DNA of 64,000 nt from Whitmania pigra (GCA_021613335.1 JAJTWR010000113.1:2871001-2935000), one strand, 5' to 3'. Positions 24,821 to 51,256 are shown, counted from the stretch's first letter. Notes: generated from the sequence alone by a model not told the origin. A program made the numbers and translations.

Positions 24821-25705
24821 ATGTTCAAGCGCTTTAAAAATGGAGAATTCAATGTGAATGACAAAGAACGTCCAGGTCAAACGAAAAAGTTAGAAGACCA
24901 ACAATTGCAATTCTTGTTGGATGACGATGATGCGTGTCAAAAGCAAAAACAACTTGCAGCAAGGTTAGACGCTGCCCTGCAATTTCTGAGCGTTTAAAAA
25001 CAGTTCGCAAGATTTTAAAGGACGGAAAATGGGTGCCACGTCAATTGAATGAAAGACAGATGGAAAACTGAAAAGTCGTTAGTCAAATGTTGGTTCAAGG
25101 GCACAAAAGAAAGTCTTGCATGGAATTGTAAATGGCGATGAAAAGCTTGTTTACTTTGAGAATCCTAAAAGTAAAAAATCATGGGTTGATCCAGGCCAGC
25201 CATCATCATCGAATGCAAAGCCAAATCGCTTTGGAAAGAAGACAACGTTTGGTGGGATCAAGAAGGCGTGGTGAATAATGAGCTTTTGAAACCTGGTTGA
25301 ACGGTTAATTCTGATAGCTATAGATAACAAATTATCAATTTAAACCAAATTTTTAATTTAGATTATCAATTAAAACGACCACAATGGGCCAAGAGACACG
25401 GCAAAGCAATTTTACTTCAAGTTAACGCACATCACATACTTCAAGACCGGTTAAAGTTCTTGCCTGGGAAGTATTAACTCACCCGCCATATTCATGTGTG
25501 GTAAAAAACCTTGCTTCTTCAGATTACTACTTATTCCGATCGATGGCACATGCACTTTCTGAACAGAACTTCAAAACATACGAAGAAAGGGAAAATTCGT
25601 GAATGGTTTGCCTTCAAAAAAAAGCTCTTTTGGGATGGTATCAATGAATTACCTGAAAGATGAGCAAAATTCATAGCTAGCAATGAACATTGCTTTGAAT
25701 AAAAT
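24821..25705 (+). pseudogene. Mariner transposase pseudogene (DD34D type)
   Basis: The remnant begins at an ATG (24821) with FKRFKNGEFNVNDKERPG and can be followed, with frameshifts and stops, to the mariner C-terminus WDGINELPER. Recognisable blocks include GDEKLVYFENPKSKKSWVDP (first catalytic Asp kept), RPQWAKRHGKAILL and SSDYYLFRSMAHALSEQNF (third Asp kept). The block that should carry the second catalytic Asp (normally LLHDNA) reads LLQVNA, so that residue is lost. With the frameshifts and the lost aspartate it cannot encode an active enzyme. I did not find convincing terminal repeats. Confidence 0.85.
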
Positions 25706-26166
25706 TTAAATAATGTTTCTCTTAAAATTAACTTGCTTAACTGCAAAATCCGCATTATTAACCGGTACACATATTAAACTCGCTCATCTCGGGATTATAA
25801 AACCGCTTTTCTAAATCGAATGTTAAACGTTGCTCCACAATTTGTTTAGGTCCAACCGTCCACTCTAAGATACCAATTCACATATCTGGTCAATCAAACA
25901 ATTTCTCTTTCAAAAGTCTTTATAAACAACTTATTGAATCGCCTGTACATCACTTCATCCGAAATTATTGCATTTAAAGAAAACATAATCAAAAGTGATC
26001 AAACTATATCAAAATACTTCCTGACGCGACTTCTCATGTTTGTATTCCGTCTTGATCGTGGGGGAGTAGAGCAAAAACTCCGTGCTTGCATATCTTCCGG
26101 CCATCGCTCAGCTTCTATTGAGTCCGGAAGGTAGGAGAAGTAGGTCGGCCCGACCGTAGTGCGCGA

Positions 26167-26198
26167 TCCTCGTTAGTATAGTGGTGAGTATCCCCGCC
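26167..26198 (+). pseudogene. 5' half of tRNA-Asp (GTC)-like sequence
   Basis: The 32 bases from TCCTCGTTAGTATAGTGG to ATCCCCGCC match the animal tRNA-Asp from the acceptor stem through the D arm into the anticodon stem. The sequence then breaks off before the anticodon; no T arm or 3' acceptor strand follows. It is a truncated tRNA gene or the head of an unrecognised tRNA-derived element, not a working tRNA. Confidence 0.7.
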
Positions 26199-26978
26199 CG
26201 GGATATTACAATATTAGCTAACGAATTAAGTATAATTATTTATTTTCATGCATTTGCGATGGCAGATAACAATTTTTCTCCGATTATCGTGATGTTGCTG
26301 TACTCTGGTAAACAATATTATAACACGTTGACGCAGTCTGCAAAGTAGAATCTGCGTTGTCTCTCTGGCTTCCAAATGGTCAGCAGAGGATCTAAATTAA
26401 TCAAACCAAAGAGGGGCTTCACCTCTTGGTAAAGCAGTCAAACTGGTTGCAAATTCCAGGAACATCTTTTGTTCTTCAATGTATAATGAGGCCAGGCATT
26501 TAAATGGAAACTGAACCGGTTTTCCGATTTGAAATCAGCGTCAAAAACTGCTTAAGAAAAAGTTAATATAGTTAATGTAATAAAGTTAATGACATATAAG
26601 ATGTAAATTATTTTTAAGATTTTGGATTTTTTATTCATTTTCTGGACCAAATTTATTTGTTAGGAGGAGTTTAACCAATCAAAACTCTGGGACAGACAGA
26701 TTCTTGATTTTATATATGTAGATGTAAGATATATAAATTAATTAATTTTAATTTCAAAATTTAAAAAATTAAACAAATAATATATTATTTAATTATAAAC
26801 GTTTTAACTAAAATGCTTAATATTTAGAATCTTTTAGATGGATCGACTAGACATAAAGTCAATAGTTGTTCACGTTTCATAGACATTAATATTATTAATA
26901 CATTGATTGGCTTAATTTAACTTTTAAAATTCTCCTTGTTATTTATCAGTAACAATTTGATTGATAAAATCAAAGGTA
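26199..26978. other. Upstream region of the first HECT gene
   Basis: AT-rich; no coding frame recognised. It should contain the promoter and 5' UTR of the HECT gene starting at 26979. Confidence 0.45.
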
Positions 26979-29552
26979 ATGGATCAGGCAACCCCACTTA
27001 GAATAAGTAATATAAGTATAGGCGAACCTTTAAAATCTTTAGAACGTCCATTTGGGGATGGATTGCTTGAGAAATGGTTACAGCAAGGTTTCGGCGAGTC
27101 ACTGTCCGCAATCCTATCAGAGGAAGCCAAGAAAAATAGAAAATTTAATGCCGCAGTTGTTGTATACTATATGGATATTTTAAATGCCATTATTCCTCCT
27201 CTTCCAGATTTGTTAGAAAATGAATTCGATAAAAATTCAAAATTTCTTAAAAGATGTCCGAAGCAAAATAGCAGTGCAGTCTTTATAGACAAGCTAATAT
27301 CCAAAATCATCAAGCCAATATTTGCCATACTATATCAATGCGAAAGTTGCTTTAAATTGCCTTTACTGCCTACAGTTTTTCTCAAAACTATTTATCATGC
27401 CAGTAAGGAGACGATAATGGAAAATGATGATGTCTTTTCAGAAGAATTTTGTAATTTTATGGAACTCAATTTGGAACCTGGCTGTCATGAACTGTGTCAC
27501 ATTTTTATGGCTTTAGTTTTTATTCTGGGTACAAAAATGCCAGCCGTCTGGTTTGAACAATTCTTGAAGCCCAAAATAATTTTTAAAATGCGGTTCATAG
27601 TAACTAGGTATGACGAAAAAATGTGTCCTATTGCAGATAATTTGAGGAGGTTGTATTGCCGCATGAATCTCCAAAATATGCTTGCAAGGAAGGTCTCAAC
27701 GTGGCTTCCTTTGTTTGACATGCCTGTTACGTTTCAAGAACAAAGTATTGCTAGGGAATTGAAATATATATCAGGTATCATTGACGAGGAGCAAATGGGT
27801 GTTCAACAGTTTCTCCAAAGTGGAGTTTTTTATAAACTCAAGTTTCTTTTGAGTCAAAATGGTAACATTGGACGAACAAGCTTTGGCATTAAAACATTTC
27901 TAACTGTTTTTCTAAACTTCCAAACAGACTCTGAACACCACTTCACGTGGAATAACAATATTTTTGAAAAATTGGTTCGACTTGTTGTAGCAAGTATTGA
28001 TTTTCTGGTCGTAAGTATGGACAAAATGCTTTGCGTGGGAGAAAAGCACAACGGCGATATCCTGTGCACGGTGAGGTTTTTTCAAAAAGACATCATCGTG
28101 GCATTGGATCTAATGCAATCCCTACATGTCTTAAACGGCAGCTGGCACCAGTGGTTTGATATCGTGAATAGTCACAAGATAGTTGACGATGAAGTGTTTG
28201 TGAGTCAAACTCTAAGCGATATGTTTGAATCTGAGCTATATGATGGAGCCAAATTGGAATGGTTTGTAAAAATGACAAAAATGTGCCCTGCATTCGTACC
28301 ATATGAGATTAGACTTAATATGTTCAAAATTACATTACCGACTCAAACTTTTGATGAAAGTTTTGAAATATCAAGAGATACGGTGCTGGGGGATGTTATG
28401 AAAATATTCCGTGAAAATAAATCCTTCATGTCTTCAAAATGGAATTTCATCTTCAATAATGAAAATGGTCGCGGCAGCGGAGTGACGAAAGAGGTTTATT
28501 GCCTTATATCTCAAGAATTACGAAAGCACGGAACTTTGACGTGGAACAAAGACATGGAACCTGGGCAAGGAGAGGCTACGAAAAGATCGAGCGATGAAAC
28601 CTTGTTGCATTCACCAAGCGGTTTTTTACCAAAGGTTTACTCCGGATCACCTAATTCGACTAACCCACACGAAACAATGATTTTCTTGGGGCAACTTGTA
28701 GCAAAGGTCTTCTTAGATGGTTATCTGCTTGACATTCCCTTAAAAGACGAGCTTTTTCGAAAATTAAAAAATGCCAGATATTCACACTTGAGAAAGGATT
28801 ACTTTGATTTACCACAAGCTTTTCCATTGCTTGAATCTATTTTCAAGGAACTTATATCAGTTAAAAAGAAAGTAGAAACTATCAGATTGGATGACAACTA
28901 TACTGAACACGAGAAGCAGGGATTTATTAGCAATTTGACATTCGACGATGGAAGCTCCTTCGATGATTTGTACCTCAATTTCACTATTCCAGGTACTGAA
29001 ATCGAATTGATCGACGATGGATATAATGTTATTCTTTCTCCTCATAACATCGATTTGTATTTCGAAAAGTTATGCATTTATAAAAAGCGACCCGAGCAAT
29101 TCTCTCAGTTTTCTTCATTTAATGATGGCATTGAGTCCGTTTTGCCCAAAGGAAGTCTCGAGTTGTTCTTTCCTGAAGAATTAAAAGAATTGATCTGTTG
29201 CGAAGAATTCAAAAAATGGACTGCGGAAGAATTGCGAAAGTTTTGCATATACAAAGATTCACAATCAGTTCAATATATGTTCGATTGTCTGGCTTCATTT
29301 GATGTTGAAGAGCAAAAATTGTTCTTGAAGTTTGCAACTGGTTTGACTGCTTTGCCCATCGGAGGATTGCGTAACTTGAACCCTCCACTGACTATATTGA
29401 AAATGGAGCGCGGTCACGTTGATTCTTCATTGCCCACTGCAGCAACCTGCATTAATTTGTTCTACTTGCCAAACTATAGCAGCTTGGAAGTGACCAAAAA
29501 AAATCTTTTGTATGCCATCCACGAAGGCACCCGGACGTTTCAACTTGTGTGA
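26979..29552 (+). CDS. HECT E3 ubiquitin ligase, TRIP12/UFD4-like, intronless (A)
   Basis: A single open frame of 857 codons runs from the ATG at 26979; an upstream in-frame TTG is unlikely as a start. The N-terminal half is helical and of no clear family. The C-terminal HECT domain (about residues 480-857) has GSGVTKEVYCLIS, LLHSPSGFLPK, FLGQLVAKVFLDGYLLDIPL, then LTFDDGSSFDDLYLNFTIPG and LPIGGLRNLNPPLTI. The catalytic cysteine is in AATCINLFYLPNYSS (about Cys824). HECT ligases take ubiquitin from an E2 onto this Cys and pass it to a substrate lysine. The C-terminal half resembles TRIP12/UFD4 most, but the protein is far shorter than TRIP12. It has no introns although the other long genes here have many, which suggests a retrocopy origin (inference). 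A polyadenylation signal lies near 29600. Confidence 0.92.
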   Translation: MDQATPLRISNISIGEPLKSLERPFGDGLLEKWLQQGFGESLSAILSEEAKKNRKFNAAVVVYYMDILNAIIPPLPDLLENEFDKNSKFLKRCPKQNSSAVFIDKLISKIIKPIFAILYQCESCFKLPLLPTVFLKTIYHASKETIMENDDVFSEEFCNFMELNLEPGCHELCHIFMALVFILGTKMPAVWFEQFLKPKIIFKMRFIVTRYDEKMCPIADNLRRLYCRMNLQNMLARKVSTWLPLFDMPVTFQEQSIARELKYISGIIDEEQMGVQQFLQSGVFYKLKFLLSQNGNIGRTSFGIKTFLTVFLNFQTDSEHHFTWNNNIFEKLVRLVVASIDFLVVSMDKMLCVGEKHNGDILCTVRFFQKDIIVALDLMQSLHVLNGSWHQWFDIVNSHKIVDDEVFVSQTLSDMFESELYDGAKLEWFVKMTKMCPAFVPYEIRLNMFKITLPTQTFDESFEISRDTVLGDVMKIFRENKSFMSSKWNFIFNNENGRGSGVTKEVYCLISQELRKHGTLTWNKDMEPGQGEATKRSSDETLLHSPSGFLPKVYSGSPNSTNPHETMIFLGQLVAKVFLDGYLLDIPLKDELFRKLKNARYSHLRKDYFDLPQAFPLLESIFKELISVKKKVETIRLDDNYTEHEKQGFISNLTFDDGSSFDDLYLNFTIPGTEIELIDDGYNVILSPHNIDLYFEKLCIYKKRPEQFSQFSSFNDGIESVLPKGSLELFFPEELKELICCEEFKKWTAEELRKFCIYKDSQSVQYMFDCLASFDVEEQKLFLKFATGLTALPIGGLRNLNPPLTILKMERGHVDSSLPTAATCINLFYLPNYSSLEVTKKNLLYAIHEGTRTFQLV

Positions 29553-29984
29553 TTCCTTTTAAATAATTTGCTAGTCATTTCATTTGATCTTGCTATTTAA
29601 TAAATAAATACAACTTTGTCTAAGAATTTAATAATTGTATCCTTTTGTTCAAACTTTTCTGATCAATTAATTCATTATTGGACATTCGTATTCATGACAC
29701 AGTTCATAATTTTTGGTTCTGTTTGAATATTTTTTTTTAATTTGACTTTTTTTTTTGTCAAATTTGTGTGATGTTAGACTAGCAATTATTTAAATTGTTT
29801 AAATTGCTTACGTGTGCCTAGAATAAACGTAGACAATTTGCAAGGATCAAAAAGTAAATTAGAATTCTCGTGCATGTTCTAGCCCGCGGCCTGGGATAGC
29901 TTGCTTCCCATCATTCGGTCCCAGCTGACACTCGACCTTCTGACGCTAGGCTCAAGGCGCCATCAAAATGGATTATTATATTAA

Positions 29985-30225
29985 GTCTCCAATCAACTCG
30001 ACGACCTGCGGAAGTGCACAGATGCCATAAATGACTAGCATCTCGTCAACTTTCTCCAACTCAACCCGCAGAAATCTCAAATAAAGTTCATCGGAACACT
30101 TACGCAACTCAAGAACCTGTTTCCCATCCTCAATAAATATCGCTGACCCCATCTTCCTTCTTCTACTACCCTAAAACTCTTCGGTGTTACTTTTGATTCC
30201 CTCCTCAACTTCAAATAATAAGCCT
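29985..30225 (+). pseudogene. LINE reverse-transcriptase fragment (L2/CR1-like)
   Basis: With in-frame stops, the plus strand reads NQLDDLRKCTDAIND, then FLQLNPQKSQIKFIGTLTQL, then TLKLFGVTFDSLLNFK. These match the RT palm and following region of L2/CR1-clade LINEs (LQLNxxKTE... LGVxFDxxLxF). It is short and broken by at least two stops. More decayed sequence may extend left to about 29880. Confidence 0.6.
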
Positions 30226-30562
30226 CCTCCATGTTTAACAGTGTTTTAATAGATTAGCAAGCATTATTTATTTGATCAAAAGAGAAATTTGCACAATTTT
30301 GTTACCTCAAAATGTACTTATAAATTCCACATTCGACTGTAATCATTTCAATATTGTAGAAATTGTGCCAAAACTGCGTTTATGACCTTTTTATAAGCAA
30401 TGTAAATATGAAACATGGAGGAATTTCGTGGAAATCCCTATTGGCACTATAATGCATAATGAATCATTTAACATAAAAATCGGCCTTAAGAGAAGTAAAT
30501 ATCATCAATTGTCACACTTAACTAATTCCGCACATCATAGAAGCTTTATCAATTCATTGGTT

Positions 30563-31058
30563 TTAAGAAAGAGGAGAATATGTAATCTGAAAGTTCTGAA
30601 AAATTGACATGATCTTGCCACTACGTCCTTGGAATTTCAATGCTAAATTCTTATTGTTCTCGTCATTGCAATCTGTTTTTTTAGACTCCTCGATAAAGGC
30701 ACAATATGGACAACTCCTGAAGAGAAAATATGTAACGAATTTAAACTATTATGATATTATTACAACTAATTAAATAAACCCAACTGAAGGTCAAATTGAC
30801 ATTTATCTAGTCACCATATCGCTACTTGATATTTACTCACCGATCATCGGGAATGAATTCTTCAGCACATGGACGACAATAAGCGTGCTTGCAACTTTTC
30901 ATCGCATAAATTCGTGTCGTTGGAGAGCATTCCGAACAAATAGAACACTTTCCTGACTTTAATTTCATCGAATCCAACTTATTTGAAGCTGTTTCTGCCG
31001 TTTCATCCAGTTTCTCATATTTCTTTGCAAACTTAGAAATTAGTTTTTGAAAAGCCAT
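30563..31058 (-). CDS. Small RING-finger (C3HC4) protein
   Basis: Two exons, 30841-31058 and 30563-30716, encode 123 aa. The ATG at 31058 opens a helical, charged N-terminus (FQKLISKFAKKYEKLDETAE). The RING follows: CSIC, then CKHAYCRPC, with the last pair SCPYC supplied by exon 2, giving the full C3HC4 spacing. RING domains bind E2 enzymes and act as E3 ubiquitin ligases. The gene lies between the two HECT genes on the opposite strand, head-to-head with the second one. Partner and target are unknown. Confidence 0.85.
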
Positions 31059-31518
31059 GATATATTTGTAATATTTGGTTGATACTTTAGTCAAACACAG
31101 GTGGAAAGCTTACCTACATTTCAAAGTTACAAAGTTTCGAAACAAATAACAATGATATTATATTTTCAAAATTTGAAATGAGTTCCGCATTTTTTTAAAT
31201 TAAATATTTAAAATATTCAAAATTATTAACCAACTAACCACTCAAATACAAATTGATAAATTGAATTAGACTATGTATTAGATTATAAAATAAAAAGAGA
31301 TGGCCAGTTAATGTCCAATTTTATCCAATAAATTTAATTAAATGTCATATTTTATTTATATTTGAACATTTTGGTGTAAAATTAATTTGATAATTTTAAC
31401 TTTACATTCGCAGTCTTTTATTATCAACGGGTAATAATGCTTGTCAAAAATAATGTAATAATTTATAAAATTCTTATTGGAAAATCGTTATTTGTTGCAT
31501 CAACAAAATTCCAGTAAA
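31059..31518. promoter_or_regulatory. Head-to-head region between RING gene and second HECT gene
   Basis: The 460 bp between the divergent start codons at 31058 (minus) and 31519 (plus) must carry both promoters unless upstream non-coding exons exist. No specific motif is evident. Co-regulation of two ubiquitin-ligase genes is a possibility inferred from spacing only. Confidence 0.4.
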
Positions 31519-34341
31519 ATGAATGAATCGCTCGTCAACAAATATATTTCGAAGTTTTTCCGAAAATTGAACAAAGCGCCGAAATTATGGCTGGATGAAT
31601 TATTACAACAAATTGGGACTAAATTGTTGTCAACAACTTTGAAGGCAATAGAATCTAGGTTTAATAATATTTTTTATGGTCCAGCGCTTTACGATACATT
31701 AATATCGAAGAACTTTCTGCGATTACTGATTGGTACCCTGAATTGGGAAAGTGTATCAGAAACACCGGAGATATTATCATTAATCTACGACATATTCTTG
31801 CTTCTCTGCGCCTATTTTCCTGAACGAACGGGTGCATTGCAAGAATTTGGCATCGGGGAAGCCCTCAAACAGATTCTGGAGAAAGATGTGCAAACCAAAT
31901 CCCTCGTCACTTGCGTTCGACAAAATGGTGACATTTTATGCGCCGCGTCTATGATTTCCATCTTTTTCCCAGCATTACCAATTTCGGCATGTTACGAGGA
32001 CTTGGAAAAGTTAGGATTGAAATTGTTGTTAAATGGACGACTTAAAGGCGATCAGGATTCTTGGGATAACTTCATTGTGCCAGACATTGAAAAAATGTTG
32101 CTCGTCCTATTTAAAACATTGTGTAATATATGTCAGTCATCGGATTCCTTTATTCTGTATCAGATTCTATTGGTGAAAATGATCTATTGGGCAAATACTT
32201 TGAAAGTTTTGACTGATATCATTGACATTAAAGAAGTTGTCAATGTCATAAAATGCCTGCTATTTTCAAAACGTCAGGACAGCATTATGATAGGAATGGC
32301 TATCATACATACATTGATTGGCGATCATCAGAAAGCTTTCCAAGAAGAAAAACTTCACAAGACGTTGTGCGATGTTCGCCCGGATGTAGACAATTTTTTT
32401 GACGAGACAGATTGTCAATGGATACAGAAAATCTATGATAATTTAATTTCAAACTGGCTTTGTGGTGCCAGAACAATCAACTACGATGATGAAACCTTTG
32501 AAAACATTAAAATGAATCTAAGGCAGGCTGTAATAGAACTTGGCAAAGATAATGACATTTTGAAGTTCAAATATGATAGACTCACCAATGCCGTCAGAAA
32601 CACGTTGATTTTATCAACTGACAAAAATTGCAAAGCAACTGCAGAAAGTATCGTCGATTTTCAAAAATTGGTTACAAGGGCAACACGAATTCTAGACGAT
32701 ATTATACTCGATACAGATTTCATCGATTACGTGCCTGACTTGCCGAGTAAAAGTGCCTTTATGTTCGAACCTGAATCAGCAGCAGAAATCAATTTAGGAA
32801 TGACTAAATTACCATCGATCAGCAGAGTTCTTGCACCCTCGTTGACTCCAAATCAATTTAATTCAAATCCATTAGTACATGCCCTCAGACAAGTCTCAAT
32901 ATTTTACGAAATTAATGAGCATTGGGGATTTTTCTTCGGCATGTTAACGACAAGGCCTTTAATCGATAGAAGTCATTTTATCAGCAACGTTCTTGAAGAG
33001 GCTCTTAATTGTATGTTGAAGATTGCTAGAATTGTTGATTTTAACATTCCAACAGCTCTTCTAAGTACCGTAATGGACTATCCTTTCTTGGTGTCTTACA
33101 GCGTTCGTCAAGCTCTGATCAAACTCGAACTCAGGCGTCTCAAATCATGTGATTACAATTTTACAAACTTTACAGTCCCGAGAGAAAATATTTTTGTTAA
33201 TTTTGCAAACTCTTTGAAAAGTTATGATGTCTCAGACTATTTGTTTTGGAATTTCAAATTTGACGGAGAAATCGGACACGGTTTGGGTCCAACTAAAGAG
33301 TTTTATACGGAGTTCTCTCGTGACTGTCAAAGAAACGATTTTGATCTGTGGATAGGTGAACCCATTGAAAGTTCTACTGGCATTGTTTACGTAAATTCAC
33401 CAAGCGGACTTTTTCCCAAGCCTAGGTCATTAGGATCAGCTTTCCTTTTAGAGTCGATTGGCGTAGTAATGGCTAAATCTATTGAAGACGATCAGAAATT
33501 AAATATCAAGTTTAGCAAAACTTTCTACAAGAGTATATTTGGAAGCAAAATAGGCGTCCAGCAGTTGACATTGATTGATCTGAAGGACATTAATCCGTCT
33601 CTGTTTAAATTTGTTGTTCACCTCGCAGATACTTTGAGGATGAAATTGGACATTGAAAGTGATCAATCCCTCACGACTGAAGAACGGATAGAGGCTATAA
33701 ATAGCTTGACATGTGATGGTTCTTCCTTTGAGGATATCTGCATAAGTTTCACTCTTCCCGGATTTCCAGACATCGAGATGATGGATAATGGAAAAGATAC
33801 AATGTTAAGCATTGACAATTTGGAAACATATTTGAAGTTACTGGTTTGGTGGCTGATGCATAAAGGTCCACAGGAAAGTTTAAGCCACATTCAAAACGGC
33901 TTCAGAAACATAGCACCAAGCGCACTCATGCAAATAATTCTTCCGGACGAATTTGAACAATTCTTTTGTGGCATTCAAGGTGAGGAATGGCCAGTGGAGT
34001 ACATAAAAAATAATTGCCTTTTAGGAAATGAACTTTACAAAAGCAAGCCTGTCATCCAATATTTGTTTGAAGTGCTGTCAGAATTATCTGCTTCCGAACA
34101 AGGACAATTTCTACAATTTGTCACGAGTAGTCCAAGATTGCCCATTGGAGGCCTCAGTGCGCTGTCACCAAAATTAACCATCGGACTTAAAACTTACCAG
34201 GGCAATCCCGACAATTGTTATCCCTCATCTATGACCTGCATCAACACATTATTTATCGCTGAATACACCAGCCCAAAAGCCCTCAAAATAAAGCTTTTGG
34301 AAGCGATAAAAGACGGATCAGACTATTTTGGGTTTGTTTAG
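31519..34341 (+). CDS. HECT E3 ubiquitin ligase, TRIP12/UFD4-like, intronless (B)
   Basis: One open frame of 940 codons runs from the ATG at 31519; an in-frame TTG 42 bp upstream is disfavoured. The N-terminal part has armadillo-like helices (FLRLLIGTLNWESVSETPEI). The HECT domain covers roughly residues 560-940, with GEIGHGLGPTKEFYTEFS, YVNSPSGLFPKP, LTCDGSSFEDICISFTLPGF and LPIGGLSALSPKLTI. The catalytic Cys lies in MTCINTLFIAEYTS (about Cys907). It is a diverged paralogue of the HECT gene at 26979: the same TRIP12/UFD4-like C-terminal pattern, no introns and the same strand, but weak similarity in the N-terminal half. Confidence 0.92.
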   Translation: MNESLVNKYISKFFRKLNKAPKLWLDELLQQIGTKLLSTTLKAIESRFNNIFYGPALYDTLISKNFLRLLIGTLNWESVSETPEILSLIYDIFLLLCAYFPERTGALQEFGIGEALKQILEKDVQTKSLVTCVRQNGDILCAASMISIFFPALPISACYEDLEKLGLKLLLNGRLKGDQDSWDNFIVPDIEKMLLVLFKTLCNICQSSDSFILYQILLVKMIYWANTLKVLTDIIDIKEVVNVIKCLLFSKRQDSIMIGMAIIHTLIGDHQKAFQEEKLHKTLCDVRPDVDNFFDETDCQWIQKIYDNLISNWLCGARTINYDDETFENIKMNLRQAVIELGKDNDILKFKYDRLTNAVRNTLILSTDKNCKATAESIVDFQKLVTRATRILDDIILDTDFIDYVPDLPSKSAFMFEPESAAEINLGMTKLPSISRVLAPSLTPNQFNSNPLVHALRQVSIFYEINEHWGFFFGMLTTRPLIDRSHFISNVLEEALNCMLKIARIVDFNIPTALLSTVMDYPFLVSYSVRQALIKLELRRLKSCDYNFTNFTVPRENIFVNFANSLKSYDVSDYLFWNFKFDGEIGHGLGPTKEFYTEFSRDCQRNDFDLWIGEPIESSTGIVYVNSPSGLFPKPRSLGSAFLLESIGVVMAKSIEDDQKLNIKFSKTFYKSIFGSKIGVQQLTLIDLKDINPSLFKFVVHLADTLRMKLDIESDQSLTTEERIEAINSLTCDGSSFEDICISFTLPGFPDIEMMDNGKDTMLSIDNLETYLKLLVWWLMHKGPQESLSHIQNGFRNIAPSALMQIILPDEFEQFFCGIQGEEWPVEYIKNNCLLGNELYKSKPVIQYLFEVLSELSASEQGQFLQFVTSSPRLPIGGLSALSPKLTIGLKTYQGNPDNCYPSSMTCINTLFIAEYTSPKALKIKLLEAIKDGSDYFGFV

Positions 34342-35715
34342 GAACAGAACAATTACTTCTCATGGAAGTTTTAAAATTGTCCCTTTTAATAAATACAATA
34401 TTTTAATAAATGACCCAAACAACACCATTCGTTTTCAACAACCTCTCTTATTTTTTAAATTAAACGTAATTTTGATTTTAAGTTTTCTAACTGTAATAAT
34501 TGATGTCATTTTGTATCATAATAAACTTATATCTCTTAAAAGGACCAAAAACGACAGTGTTTTCGGCGTAGGAAATAACGACCGCTAATGATTCATTATA
34601 ATACTATATATAAATATTATAATGATTCAATTAGCAGTAATAAACAACTTAGTCGCGGAATCACTTTCAAAGCTAAGGAATAATAAGCAAATGCATTTAA
34701 GTATTGTTGCAATTTGATTGAAACAAGAAGTTGATTGATGAGGTTATAAAAAGGCGAGCTGAAGTGTCTGTGTATTTACAGAGTGAAATGTCCAGCCAAG
34801 CAGCAAGAGCTTGGAAGGAAGTAAGATTAGAATTTCCAAAAGTAAATAAATACGCGGGTATCGCAAGAGTTTTAAAATGTATGTGCACTAATCCTAGAAA
34901 TATTACAAATGAGGCAAAACGAATAGAGCTTGAGCTAATAGCCGACGCAGGGGATCCACTTATAAATGGCAGTACTAAGTCTTGGACAATGAAATTATCC
35001 TGAATTCAAAGTTAGTCATTAGTAGTTGTATTATAGTTGCCAAATAAATTATAAATGAATCAACAAGCGACATCAAAGTAAAAGAAAGGAATGGCCTTCA
35101 ATATGAGATGTTTAAAAATGGTTTTCGAGAAGCGAAGAAGCAAATGGGACTTCATAGAATTGTTCAAAATTGTATTGACAAATGTTTTTAGAGGCTAAGA
35201 CTGTTCTTCTAAAATGCATGTTACATGACAGAACTTCAAAATGAAAATGGTTATTTTAGCACAATGGTGGTTCGGAACCACCGGTTCCTCTAGGGAAAGG
35301 AGATAAAGAGACCGAATGGTTATTGCACGAATACTATTTAATCAACCGATTAAGTAATTTAAAGTTATGCTACTTTAACTCTTAATTTTTTTATAGCAAT
35401 AGTTGGAGTTTATTTGGCAATTAATAAAGTTTGATGCGGTGAAATAAAAACATTTTTTCGATAAAACACAGCCGAGAAATTTTTCAACTGCAAGGTTTTA
35501 ACGAGTAAAACTAACATGAAATTGTTGTGTGATCCAAAATATAAAGACATTTATGAAAGAATATTAACAGTTTCTGACCAGTTACACTCATTCGTGATAC
35601 GTTTACCAATCACAAATAAATTGTAGACGAATAGATGCATGCGGTTCTATAATTGGCACAGGAATGTGTAGCAGATGTTAATATAAGTGAATTTACAATC
35701 ATCCTGAGCAGTTAA
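34342..35715. other. No gene called; one unplaced open frame
   Basis: A 90-codon frame at 34731-35003 starts with TTG, has ordinary amino acid composition (SQAARAWKEVRLEFPKV) and resembles nothing I know. It could be a transposon or gene fragment. The rest is AT-rich and featureless. Confidence 0.35.
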
Positions 35716-35742
35716 TAATAATAATATAATATAATAAAAAAG

Positions 35743-35808
<66 letters not shown>

Positions 35809-35851
35809 CATTCATTTACAAAGCGCCATAAGCGTCAGCGTCAGGGTCGCT
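35716..35851 (-). repeat. SINE/LINE 3' tail (reverse) with (TAA)n
   Basis: Read on the minus strand, a tail fragment (GACGCTTATGGCGCTTTGTAA) is followed by an (TTA)n tract that on the plus strand occupies about 35716-35806. This is the 3' tail and terminal microsatellite of the SINE family at 1.28 kb, without the tRNA head. Confidence 0.7.
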
Positions 35852-36221
35852 CAAATTTAAAATTTTGTTCAACAAATTTCAAAAATGCCAAAAAGCAACT
35901 TCAAAAATAATTTCAAATTACATTTGAAAGAATGCACGCAATACACGAATTATAAATAGGTTAGAAAAGCGATTGTAATGCAATGATCAGACGAGAAAAT
36001 GTTCTCATTCAGCATTTTGGATTCCAAGAACGGAAGCTGAATACTTCCAAGGAATCTTTCATAAATATATTCATAAATATTCATGAAATGTTGAGCCACA
36101 TGTTGCATAACAGCAAAACGTCGTTCATGAATACCATTAGTTTAGTGCATGTGCATACTTTTACATTCTAAGCAGCCGAGTAACGTCAATCAGTAGTAGT
36201 CTTCCAAGGAAATCTGATTTT

Positions 36222-51256
<15,035 letters not shown>

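Noticed and set aside
34731..35003. 90-codon plus frame with ordinary composition
   Set aside because: Start is TTG, no family recognised and no splice partners; noted only as an unplaced frame.
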